DNA from: a bacterium
GTDB lineage: Bacteria; T1Sed10-126
Length of the DNA: 27,181 nt
Assembly (NCBI GenBank): GCA_003554945.1
Contig: PWHN01000035.1
Span: 1 to 27,181, forward strand
Direction of reading: 5' to 3'
Below are positions 1-6,127 of the stretch, one piece after another. The translations under genes and the position numbers were made by a program. The notes beneath the pieces were generated by a model. That model was not told where the DNA came from and did no database searches. It worked only from the letters and a program-made list of their open reading frames with translations. Position 1 is the first letter of the stretch. The number at the start of each line of letters is the position of its first letter.

Positions 1-80
1 TAGTATTGAAACCAGGGTTTTAATGCCGTTTAATGGCTTTTAAGCAAAGTTCCGGCCTCGATTGAATGCGCCCCTGCGGG

Positions 81-119
81 CGAATTATTCACGACAGTGG
101 TGCTGTCGTGAATAATTCG
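81..119. repeat. Perfect 17-bp inverted repeat with 5-nt loop
   Basis: Arms CGAATTATTCACGACAG (81-97) and CTGTCGTGAATAATTCG (103-119) are exact reverse complements around the loop TGGTG. There is no T-tract after it on either strand, so a rho-independent terminator is unlikely. It could be a repeat-element core, the end of a mobile element, or a protein site. Confidence 0.9.
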
Positions 120-276
120 GGTTAAAATAATCATTTAGCGTATCCACCTTAAATACCACTTATCTCCTCATCCCGGCATCCAAACCAAAATCCATCTTGT
201 AATTGTTTAGCGTCTTCACTGTCATTCTCGGAACGAATGATGTCCCGGCAACGACGACCGCGAGGTCTTGACCGTC

Positions 277-296
277 ATTCCCGTGTAAACGGGAAT
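277..296. repeat. ATTCCC...GGGAAT hairpin (dRS3-like unit)
   Basis: ATTCCCGT and ACGGGAAT form an 8-bp stem around GTAA. The unit is preceded by GTC and followed by CCAG. Repeats with ATTCCC/GGGAAT ends are known as dRS3 in Neisseria, and similar units occur in many other genomes; the resemblance is by motif only. Confidence 0.7.
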
Positions 297-345
297 CCAG
301 CGGCTTTGAATTTGATAGGTCTAAGGTTAACGTCAAAACCACTGG

Positions 346-445
346 ATTGTCCGGTCAAGCCGGACAATGACGCCCAATAGATCAAGCCCGTTCTTGAATT
401 TGACGTCATTCCGGACAAGCGACCGAAGGGAGCGCGATCCGGAAT
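346..445. repeat. Composite REP-like repeat, two hairpins (copy 1)
   Basis: Hairpin 1 is ATTGTCCGG / CCGGACAAT (346-368) with loop TCAAG. Hairpin 2 is ATTCCGGA / TCCGGAAT (408-445). Between them is a TTCTTGAATTTGA segment. The same order (TCAAG-loop hairpin, TTGAATTTGA, GTCATTCCGG hairpin) recurs at 26041-26121, so this is a dispersed family. Confidence 0.75.
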
Positions 446-545
446 CCATCTTGAACTTGAACTTGATTTTCGGTCTTGCGCATCTTCGCCTGCTCGCAAG
501 CTCGCCTCTTCGAGCCCCCCGGCCTCCGAGCCGGAATCCATGGTA

Positions 546-661
546 GGACACGGATTAACACGGATAAATGCGGATTTTTTACAGAATTAAACAAAATTTT
601 TAAAACATTTGTTTGTTTATCCGTTGTATTTATCTGTGGCTATCTGTGTTCATCCGTGTCC
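546..661. mobile_element. MITE-like element with 30-bp imperfect terminal inverted repeats
   Basis: The left end (546-575) begins GGACACGGATTAACAC. The right end (632-661), read in reverse complement, begins GGACACGGATGAACAC. About 22 of 30 positions match. The 56-bp core is AT-rich and non-coding. The size, inverted ends and lack of a transposase fit a non-autonomous element; no clear target duplication was identified. Confidence 0.6.
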
Positions 662-683
662 CATATAAGACAATTTAAAATGG

Positions 684-704
684 ATTGCGGGTCAAGCCCG
701 CAAT
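684..704. repeat. REP-like hairpin, single unit
   Basis: ATTGCGGG / CCCGCAAT form an 8-bp stem around TCAAG. The unit and its flanks are identical over about 31 nt to the one at 26041-26061, apart from the outer bases. It sits just past the 3' end of the HD-GYP gene. Confidence 0.8.
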
Positions 705-717
705 GACAAACGTTAAA

Positions 718-1953
718 TCACTGCAGGCGAAAAAGTTGATGATTATTGAGACGGCGGAAAGTGTTTTGCACCTCTGGTTCGCTTATTTCTTTCACTTCGT
801 CAATGGAAACCGACCCATAAATCTTTATTGAATCGTCATAAATTTTCCCGTTGCGCAGAACTTTCTGCTGCTCGGTTCGCAGCAGATCCAGCAGATACGG
901 ATTTTTAACTGCTTTCCCGTTTTCGTCAACAATTACTGAAATGACCGGGGCCGAGGCCCGGCCGGGATGATTGGCGTTAACCACACCCACACTACCGTCA
1001 GTTAACTTAACAAGACTGCCAACCGGGTAGATACCAATAAAACGGAAGAGATCCATCAGAGCTTCACGGCTCTCATCCCAGCCTTTAAATTCATCGTAAA
1101 GTAACTTGAAGGCGTGGTCGGGGGCCTGTCTGGCCTTGTAAGAACGCTTGGAAACCAGGGCGTCGTAAACGTCAAACACACCGGCGCGAAGGGACACAGG
1201 GGAAACGTCGATTATACCGTCAGGATAACCAGACCCGTCGGGCCGTTCGTGGTGTTCGCGCGCCACCTGCCTGAGAAGTTCGTTTGCCCCCATCTCCTCA
1301 AGAAGCTCCTCGCCCCAGAGCGGATGTGTCTTCACAATACTGTACTCTTCGCTGCTTAAAGCACCGGCTTTATTTGTAAGCTCATTTGGTATAAAAATTT
1401 TCCCAATGTCGTGATAAAAACCAGCCAGCGCCATCGTAACGGAATTTTCCCTGGAAGACTGGTGGCGACGTTCGTAAAGAGCCAGTAAAACAGCCACATT
1501 CATGCTGTGTCTGTAGGTGTCAAAATCGTAATCCTCCAGTTGGGTCATTGCAGCTATGTTTACCGGATCATTATCTATCTGACGAACAAGTTCTTCGGCA
1601 AAAGGTAACAAGCTCTCGAGTTCGACCGATTCATGCTCGCTCACCTTACTAAAAATATGTTTTAAATTATGAACTGTGTGCCGGTATAGAATCTCGTTTT
1701 TCTCCGTGTTAGTCGAGGCCTGCTCCATTCGCGAACGTAAATTGTTAAAAGAGATAAACCCCACTTTTTTTACGGTCTCTTTTTCACTTTCTTCCTCAAC
1801 TACAACCCGGGAGACCCCCAGCTTCTTAAGTCGTTCCAGATCTTTTGTCTCAGTTACCTCGTAATTCTTAAGAATCAACACGTCCTGGTCGCCGTAGGCA
1901 GCCAGTATCTTCTGCCCGGGTTTCACTTTATTCAATCCAAGCGATTTAGTCAT
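718..1953 (-). CDS. HD-GYP domain protein (putative c-di-GMP phosphodiesterase)
   Basis: The product is about 411 aa. The N-terminal ~70 residues resemble the small beta-rich DUF3391-like region often found before HD-GYP domains. The central HD-GYP domain (about residues 135-300) shows YRHS near 149, HDIGK near 183, and HHERPDGSGYP near 236-246. That full motif set is typical of active dinuclear-metal c-di-GMP phosphodiesterases that linearise c-di-GMP. A ~100-residue C-terminal part is less conserved. No membrane segment or receiver domain is seen, so it is probably cytoplasmic and constitutive or ligand-sensing. ATG codons lie at 1959 and 1953; GGAG sits 9 nt before 1953 but only 3 nt before 1959, so 1953 is preferred. 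Single-gene unit. Confidence 0.9.
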   Translation of the reverse strand: MTKSLGLNKVKPGQKILAAYGDQDVLILKNYEVTETKDLERLKKLGVSRVVVEEESEKETVKKVGFISFNNLRSRMEQASTNTEKNEILYRHTVHNLKHIFSKVSEHESVELESLLPFAEELVRQIDNDPVNIAAMTQLEDYDFDTYRHSMNVAVLLALYERRHQSSRENSVTMALAGFYHDIGKIFIPNELTNKAGALSSEEYSIVKTHPLWGEELLEEMGANELLRQVAREHHERPDGSGYPDGIIDVSPVSLRAGVFDVYDALVSKRSYKARQAPDHAFKLLYDEFKGWDESREALMDLFRFIGIYPVGSLVKLTDGSVGVVNANHPGRASAPVISVIVDENGKAVKNPYLLDLLRTEQQKVLRNGKIYDDSIKIYGSVSIDEVKEISEPEVQNTFRRLNNHQLFRLQ

Positions 1954-2037
1954 TCTCATCCACTCCGGCCCATTAAAAAAATATTGTCCTTAGTCCCTAT
2001 AAACAGTTTATTTCCTTAGACCACCAAAAGCAAATTA

Positions 2038-2065
2038 ATTATGATTTTTTTGCAATTTTTTTCAA
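2038..2065 (-). promoter_or_regulatory. Candidate sigma-70 promoter for the HD-GYP gene
   Basis: Read on the minus strand: TTGAAA (2065-2060), a 16-nt spacer, CATAAT (2043-2038). This leaves a leader of about 80 nt before the start codon. The spacer contains long A runs, so chance matches are easy. Confidence 0.35.
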
Positions 2066-2182
2066 TGTGGGGGCGTTATATATAAATTGCCTCTCAGCAG
2101 GAACAAACTGCCTCCGACTTAGTTGATCAAAACTGGTCTATAAACCGGGTTTCCAAAGCGTATGAAATACTAACCTGATTTG

Positions 2183-2211
2183 TGGACATTGTGAGCCTAA
2201 TGTTTTATATT
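2183..2211 (+). promoter_or_regulatory. Candidate sigma-70 promoter for the small ORF / radical SAM pair
   Basis: TGGACA (2183-2188), a 17-nt spacer, TATATT (2206-2211). The predicted start near 2218 leaves about 38 nt before the 28-codon ORF. No other promoter-like site is closer. Confidence 0.5.
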
Positions 2212-2255
2212 TTTAGTGGTGTTCAGATAATTTTTAACAAGCACGGTGAGAAATT

Positions 2256-2342
2256 ATGGCTAAACAAGCATTAAATGAGTCACAGAAGCATGAGGGAGAG
2301 ACATTTGAGGTTGAAAAAGCAATTGAGCGAGGGGTGAAATAA
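2256..2342 (+). CDS. 28-aa small ORF upstream of the radical SAM gene
   Basis: ATG at 2256 follows GGTGAG with 5 nt spacing. It encodes a charged 28-residue peptide (starts MAKQALNESQ, ends IERGVK) with no Cys and no membrane segment, and no family is recognised. It stops 6 nt before the radical SAM ATG, and the ribosome site of that gene (GGGGTGA, 2331-2337) lies inside the last codons. It could be a small protein, a translational-coupling leader, or a chance ORF. The good ribosome site and tight spacing argue for translation. Confidence 0.5.
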   Translation: MAKQALNESQKHEGETFEVEKAIERGVK

Positions 2343-2348
2343 CGAAAG

Positions 2349-3209
2349 ATGGCGGATTTAAGCAGGATAGAGGAGCTTTTTACCCCGGAGTGCCGGTTGT
2401 GTCCGCGGGAGTGTGGGGTCAACCGGAAGCAAAACGAAACCGGTTACTGCGGCGTCGGGAAGCAAGCGCTGGTATCAAGCAGTTTTCCCCACCGGGGCGA
2501 GGAGCGACCGCTTAGCGGCCGGCGCGGTAGCGGCACCATCTTCCTCGCCGGCTGTAACCTGCGCTGCGTCTTCTGCCAAAATGCCGAGATCTCTCACGGT
2601 CTGGAGGGGCGCCCGGTTCGGCAAGGCGAACTCGTTTCCTTAATGTTCAACCTGCAGGAGCGCGGCTGTCACAACATAAACTTTGTCACCCCTACCCACT
2701 GCGCGGCTCAACTGGCCCCGGCAATTAAAGAGGCGAAAGACGAGGGACTTGAAATCCCCGTAGTCTACAACTGCGGCGGTTACGAATCAGTGAAAGTCCT
2801 GGAAGCTATGGAGGGCCTGATTGACATTTACATGCCCGACTTTAAGTTCTGGTCGGAGGAAAGCTCAAAAAAATACATGAACGCTTCCGACTACCCCGAA
2901 GTCGCCCGGCAGGCAGTCAAAGAAATGCACGCTCAGGTTGGAGATTTGGAAACGGACGGCCAGGGGATTGCCACGCGGGGGCTGCTTGTGCGTCACCTGG
3001 TGATGCCCGGTGGTAAGGAGGAAAGCAAAAAAATTATTGAATGGTTGAAGGAAGAAATTTCGCCCCATACTTATCTGAATATAATGCCCCAGTACCGCCC
3101 TGCCTGCGAAGCCTACCGTTATCCGGAATTGGATAAGCCGTTAAGAATAGAAACACATCGAGAGGTTGAAAACTACGCTCGTAAAATAGGCTTGACGAAT
3201 CTTGATTAA
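2349..3209 (+). CDS. PflX-like radical SAM iron-sulfur protein
   Basis: The product is 286 aa. The radical SAM signature is C69-x3-C73-x2-C76 (AGCNLRCVFCQ), preceded by a Cys-rich N-terminus (C15, C18, C22, C34) that resembles a zinc or second iron-sulfur site. This layout and length fit COG1313 (PflX, pyruvate formate-lyase activating enzyme-like), a family of unproven substrate. The C-terminal half has the expected MPGG and INIMPQYRP-type segments. A glycyl-radical enzyme activator role is not supported by neighbours, as no such enzyme gene is present. The first ATG after the small ORF is used, with GGGGTGA 11 nt upstream. Its TAA overlaps the convergent ankyrin stop codon inside TTAA. Confidence 0.88.
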   Translation: MADLSRIEELFTPECRLCPRECGVNRKQNETGYCGVGKQALVSSSFPHRGEERPLSGRRGSGTIFLAGCNLRCVFCQNAEISHGLEGRPVRQGELVSLMFNLQERGCHNINFVTPTHCAAQLAPAIKEAKDEGLEIPVVYNCGGYESVKVLEAMEGLIDIYMPDFKFWSEESSKKYMNASDYPEVARQAVKEMHAQVGDLETDGQGIATRGLLVRHLVMPGGKEESKKIIEWLKEEISPHTYLNIMPQYRPACEAYRYPELDKPLRIETHREVENYARKIGLTNLD

Positions 3210-4060
3210 TCTAAAAGTTCCAGTAATTCAGTGTGTTCGCGTTTTTCGGCGAGTTGACGGGGAGTATCGCCGTCCCGGTTCTCGAGTCGCGGATCTGCCT
3301 TCAGCTCCAGTAGAGCTACGACAGAATTTTGCAGTCCTTCGTAAGCAGCGACATGGAGCGGCGTCCAGCCGTGCTCCGAGCTGGCGTTAGGTTCAGCTCC
3401 CCCGGCTATGAGCATCTCGATCATGCCGCGATTGCCGCGTGCGGCGGCAAAATGCAGTGGCACCACATCTCCCTCGGTGCGGGCGTTTACGTCAGCCGTT
3501 GCCGCCACCAGGTCACGCGCCACCTCATTTGCGCCGACACGAGCAGCATCATGCAGCGGCGTTATACCCTCCACCCGCTGGCGGCCTACGCCGGCCGGGT
3601 AATCTTCAATCTCAAGATCCTCCCCCGGTAGAGGCAGGGGGGCTTCATCTTCAATATCCATCAGCGGTATCTCAACGTATTCGAACCGACCGGCGTTCGG
3701 ATCGGCGTTACAGCCCAGTCCGGCCAGAACAAGCTCCCGGTTAGAGAGCAGTACCCCGAGGTGCAGAATAGTCTTGCCGCGCTCCTCGTGCTCAAGAATC
3801 CCCGCCTTGAAAAAATTTTCTACTACATCCTGGCGGTCAGTCTCCACCGCCCAGACAAGCCCGTTCAGAGCGCCGGTGTCGGGTGGTGGATAGTATGCCC
3901 GGCCTTCGGGAAAAGCATCCTCAAGATAGGCGCGGGCGGTCTGACGCTGCTCGGCAGTTGGCTCACAGATGTAATGGGGTTCGGGGCTGCAGGCGACAGC
4001 AAATAAGACGACCAGGATAAAAAGTAGTAAAAATTTGGTTCGCAAAAAAATCAGTCCCAT
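3206..4060 (-). CDS. Ankyrin-repeat lipoprotein
   Basis: The product is about 284 aa from the ATG at 4060. Residues 1-24 are a hydrophobic signal (MGLIFLRTK, then a Leu/Val run) ending FAVAC; C24 is the likely lipidated Cys, with a slightly non-canonical Ala at -3. The C-terminal half carries at least three clear ankyrin repeats (ITPLHDAARVG, VPLHFAAARGN, WTPLHVAAYEG, and a partial DTPRQLAEKRE), so it is a protein-binding lipoprotein facing outward. An upstream TTG at 4123 would give a longer frame, but that TTG is the first half of a near-perfect -35 box, so transcription begins downstream of it. No strong ribosome site precedes 4060. It is a single gene; binding partner unknown. Confidence 0.85.
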   Translation of the reverse strand: MGLIFLRTKFLLLFILVVLFAVACSPEPHYICEPTAEQRQTARAYLEDAFPEGRAYYPPPDTGALNGLVWAVETDRQDVVENFFKAGILEHEERGKTILHLGVLLSNRELVLAGLGCNADPNAGRFEYVEIPLMDIEDEAPLPLPGEDLEIEDYPAGVGRQRVEGITPLHDAARVGANEVARDLVAATADVNARTEGDVVPLHFAAARGNRGMIEMLIAGGAEPNASSEHGWTPLHVAAYEGLQNSVVALLELKADPRLENRDGDTPRQLAEKREHTELLELLD

Positions 4061-4094
4061 GTTTGTGGTATATATTCGATGTTTCGCTGTTTTT

Positions 4095-4123
4095 ATCATA
4101 GCCGAATCAAATGATTCTGTCAA
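4095..4123 (-). promoter_or_regulatory. Strong sigma-70 promoter for the ankyrin lipoprotein gene
   Basis: Minus-strand TTGACA (4123-4118), a 17-nt spacer, TATGAT (4100-4095). The -35 is consensus and the -10 matches five of six bases. The predicted start near 4088 leaves a leader of about 28 nt. It decides the start codon of the lipoprotein gene. Confidence 0.75.
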
Positions 4124-4163
4124 ATCACGTTTACCTCGGAGGTTGAAAGTTTGAAAGTTTTCA

Positions 4164-4256
4164 GTTTCCAGTTAAAAGTTAAAATAAACCCTATTGAGGG
4201 TTACGAGTTACGGGTTAACAGATAAAACTAAAAACTGGTAACTATAAACTGGAAAC
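4164..4256. repeat. Inverted-repeat element in the deoB/ankyrin intergenic space
   Basis: GTTTCCAGTTAAAAGTT (4164-4180) and AACTATAAACTGGAAAC (4240-4256) are inverted with 15 of 17 matches. The interior holds short direct repeats of the GGGTTACGAGTTACGGGTTA type. It is non-coding, consistent with a small palindromic element, possibly decayed. ATGGATTG just after it (4270-4277) matches the edge of the REP-like units. Confidence 0.5.
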
Positions 4257-4302
4257 CAGAGACCTTAAAATGGATTGGGCAATAGATTCACTTTTGCTTT
4301 AG

Positions 4303-4332
4303 TTGAAAGGGAATACTACCGATAAATAAGAT
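4303..4332 (+). promoter_or_regulatory. Candidate promoter for the 41-aa small ORF
   Basis: TTGAAA (4303-4308), an 18-nt spacer, TAAGAT (4327-4332). A further TTGACA at 4346-4351 has no matching -10. This places a start near 4340, about 43 nt before the GTG. Confidence 0.35.
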
Positions 4333-4382
4333 GAGAGACATGCCATTGACATACCAGTAAATATAGCCGGGAGGTTTTAATC

Positions 4383-4508
4383 GTGGGACCAGTTAAGATA
4401 CCAGAGTGGTTGATACAGCGAGAAAAACGACTCAAGAAGCTGAAAATAGATTCTAAAAGCAAGCTGCGGCGAATGCGGGCCGAACGAACTACTAAATCAG
4501 CCGCCTGA
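4383..4508 (+). CDS. 41-aa basic small protein, convergent with deoB
   Basis: GTG at 4383 is preceded by GGGAGG (4369-4374) with 8 nt spacing, one of the best ribosome sites in the window. The peptide (starts MGPVKIPEWLIQREK) is strongly basic: about a third of the residues are Lys or Arg, mostly in one predicted helix, with no membrane segment. No family is recognised; a nucleic-acid- or ribosome-binding role is only a guess from charge. The last 12 nt overlap the 3' end of deoB on the other strand. An unannotated small gene is likely. Confidence 0.55.
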   Translation: MGPVKIPEWLIQREKRLKKLKIDSKSKLRRMRAERTTKSAA

Positions 4509-5681
4509 AGCCGTAACTTCGGGGAGAAAGCTCCGACCCTCCAGCCGCTTGTTTAGACCAAAATAATCAAGAATAGTCTGTCCCACGTCGTAAAATCCTA
4601 TCCGTATTCCAAGATCTTTTCCGCTCTCCAGCCCCGGTCCATAAACCAGCAGCGGAACGAGCTCACGGCTGTGGTCGGTCCCTTCGGTTGTCGGGTCATT
4701 ACCATGATCGGCGGTAATTATTAACATGTCGTCATCTTTGAGAGAATCCAATATATTCCCCAGCCCCTGGTCCCACTCTTCCAGAACGCGTGCATAACCC
4801 AGAGAGTCGTTACGGTGGCCGAAATGCATATCAAAATCAACCAGATTTGCAAAAATTAGTCCTTCTTTATCCTGTGATTCAACAAGATTTAGAATCTTTT
4901 CGATTCCGTCGGCGTTGCTGGTAGTTTTTATTGAATCAGTAACCCCCCGATCAGCAAAAATATCGCTTATCTTACCGACGGCCGTCACACTGTAACCGAC
5001 CTTCTTCAGATCATCCATTACCGTGGGTTCGATCGGTTCCAAGGAGAAGTCTTTGCGCCGGTGTGTACGCTCAAAGTTACCGGGTTTTCCGACAAAAGGC
5101 CGGGCAATAACCCGCCCAACGTTGTGTTCACCAGTAAGAATTTCACGCGCCAGCTTACACATTCGATACAGCTCTACAACCGGTATTAGTTCCTCGTGGG
5201 CGGCGATCTGAAAGACGCTGTCACCGCTCGTATAAACTATAGGCGAGCCCGTTCGCAGGTGCTCTTCTCCCAATTCTTCAATAATTTTTGTTCCCGATTC
5301 AGCTTTATTACCGAGTATAGGACGGCCAATAGCACGCTCAAAAGGTTCTATAACTTCCGGGGGAAAACCTTCCGGGTAAGGGGGAAAAGGTTCGGAAACT
5401 TTTACTCCCATAAGCTCCCAGTGACCGACCGTAGTGTCCATAGCGCCAGAGATTTCAGACATCGCGCCGTAATTACCAATCGGCTGAGGATGAGGATCAA
5501 CGCCCAGCAATGGATATATCTGGCCCAGTCCGAGCCGTTCCATGTTAGGCAAACTAACGCCGGCGACACGCGCTGCAGTATTGAAAAGGGTATTACTATC
5601 TGCAGAGTTAAAACTGCGCGCATCAGGAGCGGCGCCAATTCCAACGCTATCAATAACCACCAGTATAACTCGTTTAGTCAT
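4497..5681 (-). CDS. deoB: Phosphopentomutase
   Basis: The product is 394 aa, the usual length for DeoB. It interconverts (deoxy)ribose 1-phosphate and 5-phosphate in nucleoside salvage in the cytoplasm. The alkaline-phosphatase-like metal ligands are in place: VIDSVGIG with D near residue 10, SGDSVFQIAAHEE in the middle, VDFDMHFGHRND, and ITADHGNDPTTEGTDHSRE near the C-terminus. It is the last gene of a three-gene operon: its ATG lies inside the end of the CBS gene with 8 nt overlap, so translational coupling is likely. No partner salvage gene (deoA, pnp, deoC) lies in the window. Confidence 0.97.
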   Translation of the reverse strand: MTKRVILVVIDSVGIGAAPDARSFNSADSNTLFNTAARVAGVSLPNMERLGLGQIYPLLGVDPHPQPIGNYGAMSEISGAMDTTVGHWELMGVKVSEPFPPYPEGFPPEVIEPFERAIGRPILGNKAESGTKIIEELGEEHLRTGSPIVYTSGDSVFQIAAHEELIPVVELYRMCKLAREILTGEHNVGRVIARPFVGKPGNFERTHRRKDFSLEPIEPTVMDDLKKVGYSVTAVGKISDIFADRGVTDSIKTTSNADGIEKILNLVESQDKEGLIFANLVDFDMHFGHRNDSLGYARVLEEWDQGLGNILDSLKDDDMLIITADHGNDPTTEGTDHSRELVPLLVYGPGLESGKDLGIRIGFYDVGQTILDYFGLNKRLEGRSFLPEVTASGG

Positions 5682-6126
5682 AATTACGCTCCCACTCTAT
5701 GTTAATTCCAAGCAGTTCATCAAGATTTTCAGAGAAAAACTTAAGTAAATCTCGCTGCGCAACTATTCCTGCTACAGTCCCGTCCTCGTTGGTGACGGGG
5801 ATCTGATTGTTTCCGGTTTCAACAAATTTCTCGCAAGCTTCGCGCAAACTGGTTCCCGGACTGAAAGTGTTAACATTTTGGGTCATCAGGTCACTGACGT
5901 TAATATAATACTCAGCGTGTTTAGGCAGAATATTGCGGGTCCGATAGCGAACTATGTCGCGTTCACTAACAATACCCACCAGCTTTTCATCCTCATCAAG
6001 AACCAGCAGTGCCCGCAGATTTCTATCCAGTATCAGGTCGTAAGCCTTTTCAATCGTATCCCAGGGAAAGACAGAGACAGCGTCAGCATTCATAAAATCG
6101 CTGACAGTAGGTTGTGTTTCTTCCAT
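5674..6126 (-). CDS. CBS-pair protein
   Basis: The product is 150 aa, consisting of two CBS domains (about residues 10-65 and 78-140) with little else. The first has DAVSVFPWDTIEKAYDLILD and GIVSERDIVR; the second has SDLMTQNVNTFSPGTSLREAC and GIVAQRDLLK. Tandem CBS domains usually bind adenine nucleotides or S-adenosyl ligands and act as sensors. Its ATG starts one base after the stop of the HEAT gene, and its 3' end overlaps deoB, so it is co-expressed with both. A ligand linked to nucleoside metabolism is an inference from this position. Confidence 0.92.
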   Translation of the reverse strand: MEETQPTVSDFMNADAVSVFPWDTIEKAYDLILDRNLRALLVLDEDEKLVGIVSERDIVRYRTRNILPKHAEYYINVSDLMTQNVNTFSPGTSLREACEKFVETGNNQIPVTNEDGTVAGIVAQRDLLKFFSENLDELLGINIEWERNYD

Positions 6127-6127
6127 G

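Larger units (their letters stand above)
1..717. other. Gene-free stretch rich in palindromic repeats
   Basis: No credible gene is seen here. Short open frames exist on both strands, but they run through inverted repeats and have no ribosome site or recognisable domain. The stretch holds at least five separate hairpin-forming units, listed individually below. It lies beyond the 3' end of the HD-GYP gene and looks like a repeat landing zone. Confidence 0.7.

Noticed and set aside
476-706. 76-codon ORF across the repeats
   Set aside because: It runs through the MITE-like inverted repeat and the REP hairpin, and has no ribosome site.
5029-5041. tRNA-like GGTTCGATC/GGTTC stretch
   Set aside because: It lies inside deoB and no cloverleaf can be drawn around it.
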